A stretch of DNA of 64,000 nucleotides from Thermodesulforhabdaceae bacterium. Lineage in GTDB: Bacteria > Desulfobacterota > Syntrophobacteria > Syntrophobacterales > Thermodesulforhabdaceae. Under the pieces are notes generated by a model. It was given only the letters and a program-made list of their open reading frames with translations. It had not been told where the DNA came from and did not search any database. Location: contig JBBFKT010000001.1 of the NCBI GenBank assembly GCA_037482015.1, positions 840,584 through 904,583 of the forward strand. The letters run 5' to 3'. A program made the translations under genes and the position numbers. Positions 51,173 through 59,504 of the stretch are shown here, one piece after another (positions within the stretch are counted from its first letter, which is position 1; each line of letters starts with the position of its first letter).

Positions 51173-53044
51173 ATGCATCACGACGTCCCAACAATTACCG
51201 AAGATGGCCGCCTTATGATAAAGAAAGCGGCGGCAGACGGTGTGGAAACCGTATGGGATCGTTACCAGGCTCAGCTTCCCCAGTGCGGCTTTTGCGAACT
51301 GGGATTAAGCTGCCGAAACTGTGTCATGGGTCCTTGCCGTATAGATCCCTTCGGCGAAGGACCCCAAAAGGGTGTTTGTGGAGCCGATGCCGACATTATA
51401 GTCGCAAGAAACCTTGGACGGATGATTGCCTCAGGATCAGCATCCCATTCCGATCACGGAAGAGACCTCGTTGAGGTGCTCCGTAGCGTAGCAGAAAATA
51501 AAGCCCCAGGATACAGAATCTCCAGCGAGGAAAAGTTAAAAAAGGTTGCCGTAGAACTTGGCATAAATGCCGATGGAATGAGCGTTAACGAAATAGCTTT
51601 GAAGCTAGCCGAAGCCCTTGAAGAAGACTTTGGCACTAAAAAGCGAGAAGTGTCTTTTGTTGCCAGAGCCCCCAAAGACCGACGTGAACTCTGGGCAAAA
51701 CTTGGCATTACCCCACGAGGCATCGACCGGGAAGTTGTCGAAATGATGCACCGCACTCACATGGGAGTGGATAATGACTGGATAAGTCTGCTACTTCACG
51801 GCCTTAGAACTGCTCTTGCTGACGGCTGGGGTGGGTCTATGATCGCTACCGAAGTTTCCGACATCCTTTTCGGTGTGCCAAAACCCGTCCCGTCCGAAGT
51901 CAACCTTGGAGTGCTTAAAGAAGATCAAGTCAATATCATTCTTCATGGACATAATCCTCTTGTTTCCGAAATGATCGCTCAGGCGTCGCAGGATCCCGAT
52001 CTGATTGCTCTTGCCAGAGAAGTCGGTGCCGCAGGGATCAACCTTGCAGGGCTATGCTGCACGGGGAACGAACTCCTGATGCGTCGTGGCATTCCCATGG
52101 CCGGTAACCACCTTATGACCGAACTCACCATAGCCACCGGAGCTGTGGAAATGGTGATCGTTGACTATCAATGCATTATGCCATCACTCGGAACTGTTGC
52201 TACCTGCTATCACACCAAGCTGATTTCCACTTCCGATAAAGCAAAATTCCCCGGAATGACACATAAAGAGTTTCATCCTGAAAACGCTCGAGAGCTAGCT
52301 CGAGAAATTATCAAAGAAGCTGTTGAAAATTTCAAAAATCGCATCCCCGAAAAAGTCTTCATCCCCGTAAAGCCTGTTAAAATCTTTAGCGGCTTTAGCG
52401 TGGAATCGCTACTGGATGCACTTGGTGGCTCTCTGGATCCTCTGGTTGACGCAATTAAATCTGGAGCCATAAAAGGGGCTGTCGGTGTAGTTGGATGCAA
52501 TAATCCCAAGATTAAACACGACTATGGTCATGTGACTCTGACGAAAGAGCTTATTAAAAATGACATTCTTGTTGTAGATACGGGCTGTGCGGCTGTGGCT
52601 CATGGTAAAGCCGGTCTTAAACAGCTCGAAGCAGCCCGTCTCGCCGGCAACGGTCTTAGAAAAATCTGCGAAGCGCTCTCCATTCCTCCTGTTCTTCATG
52701 TGGGAAGCTGTGTTGATAACGTGCGGATTCTTGTCCTTGCGGCGGCTTTAGCAAATCATATCGGTGCCGATATGTCCGCTCTACCTCTTGCTGCTGCAGC
52801 CCCTGAGTGGTATTCCGAAAAAGCGGTTTCTATAGCCTGTTATGCCGTAGCATCTGGTATCTTCACAGTCCTGGGTGTAACACCGCCTGTGCTTGGAAGC
52901 CGTAACATCGCAAAACTTCTGACCGAAGACCTTGAAAAGGTGGTAGGAGCAAAATTTGCCGTGGAACCAGATCCTCAGAAGGCTGCTCGCTTGATTATAG
53001 ATCACATTGCGGCAAAACGGGTAGCTCTGGGACTTTCGGCTTAG
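51173..53044 (+). CDS. cooS: Anaerobic Ni carbon monoxide dehydrogenase, catalytic subunit
   Basis: This 623-residue protein has the N-terminal B/D-cluster cysteines (QCGFCELGLSCRNCVMGPCRIDPFGEGPQKGVCGADAD) and the C-cluster ligand segments: HGHNPLVSE, GINLAGLCCTGNELLMRRGIPMAGNH, VDYQCIMPSL, VGCNNPKIKHDYGHV, DTGCAAVAHGKAG and LHVGSCVDN. It oxidises CO to CO2 or runs in reverse. No cooF, cooC, hydrogenase or acs gene is beside it, so its electron partner is encoded elsewhere. GGAGGA precedes the ATG. Confidence 0.96.
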   Translation: MHHDVPTITEDGRLMIKKAAADGVETVWDRYQAQLPQCGFCELGLSCRNCVMGPCRIDPFGEGPQKGVCGADADIIVARNLGRMIASGSASHSDHGRDLVEVLRSVAENKAPGYRISSEEKLKKVAVELGINADGMSVNEIALKLAEALEEDFGTKKREVSFVARAPKDRRELWAKLGITPRGIDREVVEMMHRTHMGVDNDWISLLLHGLRTALADGWGGSMIATEVSDILFGVPKPVPSEVNLGVLKEDQVNIILHGHNPLVSEMIAQASQDPDLIALAREVGAAGINLAGLCCTGNELLMRRGIPMAGNHLMTELTIATGAVEMVIVDYQCIMPSLGTVATCYHTKLISTSDKAKFPGMTHKEFHPENARELAREIIKEAVENFKNRIPEKVFIPVKPVKIFSGFSVESLLDALGGSLDPLVDAIKSGAIKGAVGVVGCNNPKIKHDYGHVTLTKELIKNDILVVDTGCAAVAHGKAGLKQLEAARLAGNGLRKICEALSIPPVLHVGSCVDNVRILVLAAALANHIGADMSALPLAAAAPEWYSEKAVSIACYAVASGIFTVLGVTPPVLGSRNIAKLLTEDLEKVVGAKFAVEPDPQKAARLIIDHIAAKRVALGLSA

Positions 53045-53080
53045 CGGAAAAAACAAGGAATATTGCCCAAGGAGCAAAGA

Positions 53081-54811
53081 ATGACAAAAAGTCCTTATTC
53101 GAAATGGCGCCTTTTCATTGATATTGCAAGGGGTAAAGAAAAGGCGGAGAAGTGTTTCCGAAACGTTAAGATTGTTAATCCGCTAACCGGTCAGATTGAA
53201 GAAACAGACTTTGCCGTGCACGAAGGAATTATTGTAGGTTGTGGGGATTACGATGCTCATGAAAACATTGATTGTCGAGGTTCCTACGCCTGCGCCGGGT
53301 TCATTGAAGGGCATATTCACATAGAAAGTTCTCTTCTAACTCCCGAAGGTTTTGCCGAATCGGTTGCTCCTTGGGGAACAACAACCGTTATTGCCGACCC
53401 TCACGAAATTGCCAATGTATGCGGAACCGAAGGGATTTCCTATGTGTTAGATGCGGCTAGATTGGTTGCTCACATCGTTGATATTTTTGTGATGCTTCCG
53501 AGCTGTGTTCCTGCATCACCGCTGGAGACATCCGGAGCAAAACTTGATGCGGTGGATTTGTTTGATCTTGCCCGCGATGAACGAGTGCTTGGGCTTGGCG
53601 AACTGATGAATTTCCCTGGTGTTTTATCCGCTGATAAATCCATATGGGAAAAGGTATTTCTTTTTAGCGATTGTTCAATTGATGGGCATTCTCCCTTTCT
53701 TTCTGGCAAAGACCTTAATGCCTATATTCTGGCGGGAGTTCAGTCTGATCATGAATGCACAAGGCTTGAAGAAGCTAGAGAGAAACTTTCGCGTGGAATG
53801 TGGATTATGATTCGGGAGGGAAGCCAGACTAAAGATCTGGAAAATCTCATCAGTCTTGTGGACGATACCACCTGGCATCGCTGTCTTTTTGTAAGCGATG
53901 ATAGACATCCCGATGATCTTTTAAGACTGGGGCATTTGAATATTCAGGTGAACAGCGCAATGGAGTTGGGCCTTTCTCCCGTAAGAGCTCTTACTCTTGC
54001 TACCTGGACGCCGGCTCTGGCTTTTGGGTTGAAAGATCGGGGAGCGATTATTCCGGGAATGCTTGCAGATTTTTCCCTGAGCCCGACTCTTAAACCCTGG
54101 GTGCCGGAAAGAGTCTTCAAGCGAGGTTGTGAAGTCGCAAGAAATGGAAAACTCATTGAAGCCTGTTCTGTTAGAGCACCAAAACCACAGAGCCCGATGA
54201 AAATAGATATTGTGACGCCGTCTTATTTTGCCGTAAAAGCTCAGGGATCCCATATCCGGGTCATTGGACTTAAGGAAAATTCCATTGTAACCGAAAGCCT
54301 CATTGAACCTGTAACCGTGAGAGATGGGATGGCAGTAAGCGATCCCGATAGAGATATCCTCAAGGTAGCTGTCTGGAATCGCTATGAGCCGGGAACATTA
54401 CCAGTTGTGGGATTTTGCAAGGGACTTGGGCTTAAACGTGGGGCTTTAGCTTCCACGGTGGCTCATGATAACCATAACCTGATAGTTGTGGGAACATCCG
54501 ATGAGTTGATGGCAGTTGCGGCTGAGGCTTTGAGGAAGGTCTGTGGAGGCTTGGCAGTGGCTGCATCTCCTGACGATGTCCTGATCTTGCCTCTCGAAGT
54601 AGCAGGACTCATGACTGACGCACCACTCGAAGTTGTTGCTCATCGCCTAGAAGAACTTAAGGAAAAAGCTCGTTTGCTCGGATCTTCTATGGAAAACCCC
54701 TTTATGGCACTCTCTTTTCTTGCTCTTCCTGTTATCCCCTTTCTTAAAATCACCGATCGGGGGCTTGTTGACGTAGAACAGTTTTCCTTTGTGCCCCTTT
54801 TTGTGGACTAG
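53081..54811 (+). CDS. ade: Adenine deaminase
   Basis: This 576-residue amidohydrolase converts adenine to hypoxanthine. It has GFIEGHIHIESSLLTPEGFAE (metal ligands), TTTVIADPHEIANVCG, LGELMNFPGV, DGHSPFLSG, the FVSDDRHPDDL aspartate segment and the C-terminal Ade domain (LASTVAHDNHNLIVVG). These match AdeC/YerA-type adenine deaminases. ATG 53081 follows AAGGAG; the upstream TTG at 53063 is rejected. It lies 36 nt after cooS in the same direction. Its stop overlaps the convergent smr gene by 4 nt. Confidence 0.93.
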   Translation: MTKSPYSKWRLFIDIARGKEKAEKCFRNVKIVNPLTGQIEETDFAVHEGIIVGCGDYDAHENIDCRGSYACAGFIEGHIHIESSLLTPEGFAESVAPWGTTTVIADPHEIANVCGTEGISYVLDAARLVAHIVDIFVMLPSCVPASPLETSGAKLDAVDLFDLARDERVLGLGELMNFPGVLSADKSIWEKVFLFSDCSIDGHSPFLSGKDLNAYILAGVQSDHECTRLEEAREKLSRGMWIMIREGSQTKDLENLISLVDDTTWHRCLFVSDDRHPDDLLRLGHLNIQVNSAMELGLSPVRALTLATWTPALAFGLKDRGAIIPGMLADFSLSPTLKPWVPERVFKRGCEVARNGKLIEACSVRAPKPQSPMKIDIVTPSYFAVKAQGSHIRVIGLKENSIVTESLIEPVTVRDGMAVSDPDRDILKVAVWNRYEPGTLPVVGFCKGLGLKRGALASTVAHDNHNLIVVGTSDELMAVAAEALRKVCGGLAVAASPDDVLILPLEVAGLMTDAPLEVVAHRLEELKEKARLLGSSMENPFMALSFLALPVIPFLKITDRGLVDVEQFSFVPLFVD

Positions 54812-55569
54812 AGCGGGTAATCTCTCACCATAAACCGTCCTTTTTTCTTTACTCGCTTCAGTAGAACATAAAATGCTCCTAGTCCACCATCACAGGCTCT
54901 TGCTGATGAAAATGCAAGCACAATGTTTTTCAAAGGATACTGAGTAAGCCATCGAATAAGCCCTTCTTTTAAGACTGGTTTTTTTTCAGCGGAATTGAGT
55001 CCTCGACCTGGTATGATAAGCACACATCGATCGCCTCTCATGTAAGCTCTTTCCAGAAAAGTGATGACCCTGGTCTGAGCCTCTTTTTTAGTGTATCCAT
55101 GCAGATCGAGATAATCCTGATAGCTGAATTCCCCGCGGCGTAACTTGCGAAGGACCTGATAGGGAAGTCCCTGAACAGCGCCTTCCACATATTCATCAGT
55201 GTAGTATAGATCAAAGGTTGTGCTTCCAGAACCAGAAGCTAATTCCAAAAGTTCAGCATAAGCTTCCATTTCAGAAACCATGAAGTGCTGAGGAACTTTG
55301 TTAGTTGGCCTAGGGGGAGGAATACGTTCGCCTTCGGCATCATTTTTAGGTAGAGGTTTAACGTCTTTCATCGCTTCAGCAAAGAGAAACTCTTCACTCA
55401 TCTCTTGCATGGGATGCTCGATTGTGATTTTATTAGCGGCGTCTTTCGATGGTTTTTTTACTTCCAGAAAGACCTTGTTTTTTAATTTTTCAAACGGGGT
55501 GTAAAAGGGACTTGAAGATAATGGATGCGGATCACTTTTCCCGTGATTTTTCTTCTTGTGTTGGCTCAT
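54808..55569 (-). CDS. Smr-domain endonuclease-like protein
   Basis: This 253-residue protein has a disordered, basic N-terminal half and a C-terminal Smr domain: LDLHGYTKKEAQTRVITFLERAYMRGDRCVLIIPGRGLNS, ending FSSARACDGGLGAFYVLLKR. The LDxH and GxG motifs are those of the MutS2-C/SmrA-type nucleases acting on branched DNA or mRNA. Start ATG 55569 follows AAAGGAG; this forces a 49-nt head-to-head overlap with the divergent rnd gene. Confidence 0.88.
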   Translation of the reverse strand: MSQHKKKNHGKSDPHPLSSSPFYTPFEKLKNKVFLEVKKPSKDAANKITIEHPMQEMSEEFLFAEAMKDVKPLPKNDAEGERIPPPRPTNKVPQHFMVSEMEAYAELLELASGSGSTTFDLYYTDEYVEGAVQGLPYQVLRKLRRGEFSYQDYLDLHGYTKKEAQTRVITFLERAYMRGDRCVLIIPGRGLNSAEKKPVLKEGLIRWLTQYPLKNIVLAFSSARACDGGLGAFYVLLKRVKKKGRFMVRDYPL

Positions 55570-56453
55570 CGGCTGTTTCTCCTTTCTCCATAGATTGCAT
55601 TGAAGTCATCACAACCGATGATGCTTTGAGCCATCTCGTTGTAAGCCTCAAAGGCGAACGGCAACTTGCTGTTGATACAGAATCCAACGGTTTTTACGCC
55701 TACCATGAAAAAACCTGCCTTATTCAGCTTTCCAACGGGGTGAAGAATTATATCATCGATCCACTTTCTGTAAAGAATTGTTCACATCTCACGGAGCTTT
55801 TTTCGGATCCCAACATAGAGAAAATCTTGCACCATGGCGTTAATGACATTTCGGGTTTGAAGCATGATTTTGGGCTTTCCTTTGTAAACATTTTTGATAC
55901 TTCTGTGGCTTGTCAGCTTGTCGGTATCAAACGCCGTGGACTTGCGTCTCTGCTATCACTCTATTTCGGCATATCAATCAACAAAAAAGGACAGCATTAT
56001 GACTGGTCTCGCCGCCCTCTTGATAAAAATTTGCTAATCTATGCAGCGGTGGATGTGTTTTATCTAATTCCTTTAGCTGAAAAGTTGAAGAAGGAACTCA
56101 AAAAAATCGGTCGTCTTGAAAAAGCCTGGGAACTTTCCCAGGCTGTTGCATCCCGTATTGTTCCGAAGCGCCGATTTTCAGTCAACGGTTACCTACACAT
56201 GGACTGTTATAAGGAACTCGATGAACGGGATAAAAAGATTGTTCGTAGGCTTTACCGGCTTCGGGATGAATTTGCCAGGCAGTGGGACAGAGCTCCCTTC
56301 AGAGTCTTAAGTGATGATACTATTTTCAGGATAGTCTCTGTTAAACCTTGCACGTTTGAAGAACTTGAGAAGGTGAAAGGTGTTCCTGCAAGGTTACAAC
56401 GTGGGCAGTTTGGAAATATGATTCTCAAGATAGTACAGGAAGGAATCTTATGA
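55521..56453 (+). CDS. rnd: Ribonuclease D (3'-5' exonuclease with HRDC)
   Basis: This 310-residue protein has the DEDDy exonuclease motifs: LAVDTESNGFY, LHHGVNDISGLKHDFGL and LLIYAAVDVFYLIPL. LASLLSLYFGISINKKGQHYDWSRRPL is the RNase D central segment. An HRDC domain occupies the C-terminus (LRDEFARQWDRAPFRVLSDDTIFRIVSVKPCTFEELEKVKGV). The family trims tRNA and other RNA 3' ends. No methionine follows ATG 55521 before the first conserved block, so that start is likely. The stop overlaps the ycaO start (ATGA). Confidence 0.92.
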   Translation: MDADHFSRDFSSCVGSSAVSPFSIDCIEVITTDDALSHLVVSLKGERQLAVDTESNGFYAYHEKTCLIQLSNGVKNYIIDPLSVKNCSHLTELFSDPNIEKILHHGVNDISGLKHDFGLSFVNIFDTSVACQLVGIKRRGLASLLSLYFGISINKKGQHYDWSRRPLDKNLLIYAAVDVFYLIPLAEKLKKELKKIGRLEKAWELSQAVASRIVPKRRFSVNGYLHMDCYKELDERDKKIVRRLYRLRDEFARQWDRAPFRVLSDDTIFRIVSVKPCTFEELEKVKGVPARLQRGQFGNMILKIVQEGIL

Positions 56454-58213
56454 AAATCCCAAAACCAGATTCTCGTATAAGACTCAGAAGCGTTTACAAA
56501 GCCTACCGCTACGATCAGGATAAAACTCGCTCCCCGGAAGATACAATTGCCTGGGTAAAAGAACGATTCCGTCTCTCAGGATTTGATATTCTTGCTCAGA
56601 CTCTTCGCATTGATACGGGACGGTTGGGCATACCTGTTTACATAAGTCGCTGCGGAACCGATGCAATGACTATTATTGGAACCAGAAAGCAGATGGGAAA
56701 GGGGGCTACGCCGGCTCAGTCTGAAGCAAGTGCTTTGATGGAACTTGCTGAACGTTTTAGTTTCTTTTCCTACATAAAAGAACATCCTCGCATTGAAGCT
56801 ACTTGGAAAGAAATTGCTGATGACGCAATTTCTGTAAAACATTTCCTTATGTCTATCCATGATGATGTGACAGATGAAGATTTAGCCAGGGCTTTTCTCG
56901 AAACGGTTCCCTTGAGATGGGTTCCTGCTTTGAATGTGGCAGAAAATCGTAGCCAATGGGTGCCGTTGGACTGGTTTTATCTTATTAATGAATATAACGG
57001 TCCTGCCGCTGGTAACACCATTGAAGAGGCTATTATCCAAAGCCTTTGTGAGGTAGTAGAGCGGCATGTCGGGACGGTAATAAGTTTTGGCGAGCTTCCA
57101 ACTCCCCTGATAGATCCAGAAACAGTTCAGTCAGAGGCTGGAAAAGAGCTTTTAAGAAAGTATAGAGCCCAGAATATTAAATTATTCCTTCGGGATTTTT
57201 CTATGGATACAGGAATTCCGTCAGTTGGAGTTCTTGCCTATGATCCAGCTACATTCCCCAAAAGAAGTGAGATTGTATTCACAGTTGGCACAACAACTCA
57301 TCCTGAAACATCTCTTTGTAGAGCTCTCACGGAGGTGGCTCAGCTTGCAGGCGATTTTCAGAATCGCACATCTTACAAGCCAACCTTTCCAAAATATCAA
57401 TCTTTAGATGAAGCGTCCTACCTTACAACCAGCAACGGTGTTCCTGTGGTTTCTCTTTCTAGTCTTCCTTCTGTAGCTCACGATGATCTTTTGATAGAGA
57501 TTACTCGAGCCGCGGAAGTTCTTAAAAAGCGAAAAGGATGGGATATCTTCGTAGTGAATATTACTCATCCTATACTTGGCGTTCCAGCCGTTTATTCTAT
57601 TATTCCGGGAGCTCACTTTCTTGACCGTGCTACAGGAACAGATTTTCCACAACATATGGCTAGAACTCTTTTACTTGGGCTTGATCCGCAAGAAGCTTCA
57701 AATTATATTAGATACCTTATAAGAGTTTTTGGAAGGCGATATGACCTTCTATTTTTTTGTGGTTATGCTGAAGCTCAACTTGGAGCCTTTAAAGATGCAC
57801 TGGAACTATACGAACAGGCTTTGGTGGAAGCGCCCTCTCCTTCGGCTGAAAAAGCAAGTATTATGATAAATATGGCATCCTGTTGGAAAGATCTCGGGGA
57901 TTACAATCAGGCTCTTAGATGCCTTGAGTCTGTTGAACAGGAAGCTTATATTTTAAAGGAATTCCATCATCTGAAGGGGGTGTGTTATTATCATCTGGGG
58001 TTGTTTGAGAAGGCGATTGAGTGTTTTGAACGGGCTATTGAAATAGATCCAGGTTCTGCAATTGACTATGCAAATATTGCATCGAGTCTTAGAAAACTGG
58101 GGCACGAGAAAGAGGCGGTAGCTCTTTACCAAATGTCTCTCGAAATGGATCCTTCTCTGGAATTTGCCAGGAAAGCTCTAAAAGAACTAAGCGAACACTG
58201 TTACTGGGATTAG
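56450..58213 (+). CDS. YcaO-domain ATP-dependent cyclodehydratase-like protein with C-terminal TPRs
   Basis: This 587-residue protein has a YcaO domain at about 50-420, with acidic ATP/Mg-binding motifs SEASALMELAERFSFF, EEAIIQSLCEVVERH and SLCRALTEVAQLAGDF. It continues into three or more TPRs from about 430 (GAFKDALELYEQALVEAP, GLFEKAIECFERAIEIDPGSA, GHEKEAVALYQMSLEMDPS). YcaO proteins activate peptide amides with ATP to make azolines, thioamides or amidines. No precursor peptide, TfuA or McjB-like partner is adjacent, and the C-terminal Pro-rich tail of RiPP YcaOs is absent. Overlap with rnd suggests a link to RNA metabolism (inference). Confidence 0.85.
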   Translation: MKIPKPDSRIRLRSVYKAYRYDQDKTRSPEDTIAWVKERFRLSGFDILAQTLRIDTGRLGIPVYISRCGTDAMTIIGTRKQMGKGATPAQSEASALMELAERFSFFSYIKEHPRIEATWKEIADDAISVKHFLMSIHDDVTDEDLARAFLETVPLRWVPALNVAENRSQWVPLDWFYLINEYNGPAAGNTIEEAIIQSLCEVVERHVGTVISFGELPTPLIDPETVQSEAGKELLRKYRAQNIKLFLRDFSMDTGIPSVGVLAYDPATFPKRSEIVFTVGTTTHPETSLCRALTEVAQLAGDFQNRTSYKPTFPKYQSLDEASYLTTSNGVPVVSLSSLPSVAHDDLLIEITRAAEVLKKRKGWDIFVVNITHPILGVPAVYSIIPGAHFLDRATGTDFPQHMARTLLLGLDPQEASNYIRYLIRVFGRRYDLLFFCGYAEAQLGAFKDALELYEQALVEAPSPSAEKASIMINMASCWKDLGDYNQALRCLESVEQEAYILKEFHHLKGVCYYHLGLFEKAIECFERAIEIDPGSAIDYANIASSLRKLGHEKEAVALYQMSLEMDPSLEFARKALKELSEHCYWD

Positions 58214-58316
58214 TTCCGGCCAAATAAGATAACAGCAAATCTATCAGATCTAGATGAATAAATGGTGGTGATGGCAATAGCTTTTTATTGGATATTGTGT
58301 TTTGGGAGCCTGCTGA

Positions 58317-59504
58317 ATGAATGTTTACAACAATATTAGAAAATCTCTAGAAACTAGCAGAAATAGAATTGGAGCTACCCCTGAAAATGCTCAGAAGCTC
58401 AGAATAAAGCGGTTCTTTCTGGGCTTCTTGTCATATACAGTATTATGGGGTGTGATTATTAGCTGCTATTTCTGGGGCATATTCAGGCTGACACTTGTTC
58501 AAACAATTGCTTTTATTTTGTCCAGCCTGGTACCTAACGCCATATTCTACTGGATGTTTCGAACTGGGTTCAATAAAAGATTCAAAGACCCTAGTTTAAC
58601 CCAGCTTCAGATTGCTGTGGGTATTGTGTTTGCTGGAATTACTATCTATTTAATGAATGCTTACCGTGGAATCGTTCTCATTATGTATTTCATTGCCTTC
58701 ATATTCGGGGTTTTCAGGTTTGATAGGCGGCAGTTCCTGTTTATGACTTTTTTTGCTGTGACAACCTATGGGATAGCTATATCCGCTTTGTGGTTAAGCC
58801 ATCCAGAACTTGTGGAGTTGAAATTCGAGATACTCCAGGGTGTCACGCTGATTTTTACATTAGTTTGGTTTTCCTTTATTGGGGACTATATAAGTTCTCT
58901 CAGGAAAAAACTTATTAAAGGTTATGCTGAAATTTCTATTGCCTATAGAAGACTGGAACACCTGGCTCGACATGACTACCTTACCGGTGTGTTTAACCGC
59001 ATGGGCATTATGGAGTTTCTTGAACTGGAAATTGAAAGAGCTAACCGCTACGGTACTACTTTTTCAGTTTGTATTGCCGATATTGACTGGTTCAAACGTA
59101 TAAATGATACTTTTGGACATGCCGTTGGAGACTCAGTGTTAAAAGCTTTTGTGGATATCTTGTCTTCATGCACAAGAAAAACAGATGTTGTTGGGCGTTA
59201 TGGAGGAGAAGAGTTTCTTATCGTTTTGGCTGAAACACCTCTTGAGTTTGCCACGGTTTGTTTGGATCGGTGTAGAATGGAAATTGAGGAAGCATCCTTT
59301 CCTGGATTGCCGGAAGATTATCGAGTGACAGCCTCTTTTGGGGCAACTGAATATCTGCCGGGAGAAAGTATTGACAATTTGCTATCGAGAGCGGACAGGG
59401 CGCTCTACAGGGCAAAGTTTTTAGGTAAAAACAGAGTTGTCGCTATAATCCCAAACGATGATGAAAATGAGACTGTTATCCCCTCTGCGGAGCGGTCTTT
59501 ATGA
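58317..59504 (+). CDS. Membrane-bound diguanylate cyclase
   Basis: This 395-residue protein has six hydrophobic segments in the first 205 residues, a short linker coil, and a GGDEF domain: HDYLTGVFNRMGIMEFLELE and the active-site GRYGGEEFLIVL (GGEEF at 296-300). An inhibitory I-site RKTD stands at 287-290, exactly five residues upstream. It should make cyclic di-GMP and be product-inhibited. Its stop overlaps the start of the dynamin-like gene (ATGA), so the two are translationally coupled. Confidence 0.92.
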   Translation: MNVYNNIRKSLETSRNRIGATPENAQKLRIKRFFLGFLSYTVLWGVIISCYFWGIFRLTLVQTIAFILSSLVPNAIFYWMFRTGFNKRFKDPSLTQLQIAVGIVFAGITIYLMNAYRGIVLIMYFIAFIFGVFRFDRRQFLFMTFFAVTTYGIAISALWLSHPELVELKFEILQGVTLIFTLVWFSFIGDYISSLRKKLIKGYAEISIAYRRLEHLARHDYLTGVFNRMGIMEFLELEIERANRYGTTFSVCIADIDWFKRINDTFGHAVGDSVLKAFVDILSSCTRKTDVVGRYGGEEFLIVLAETPLEFATVCLDRCRMEIEEASFPGLPEDYRVTASFGATEYLPGESIDNLLSRADRALYRAKFLGKNRVVAIIPNDDENETVIPSAERSL

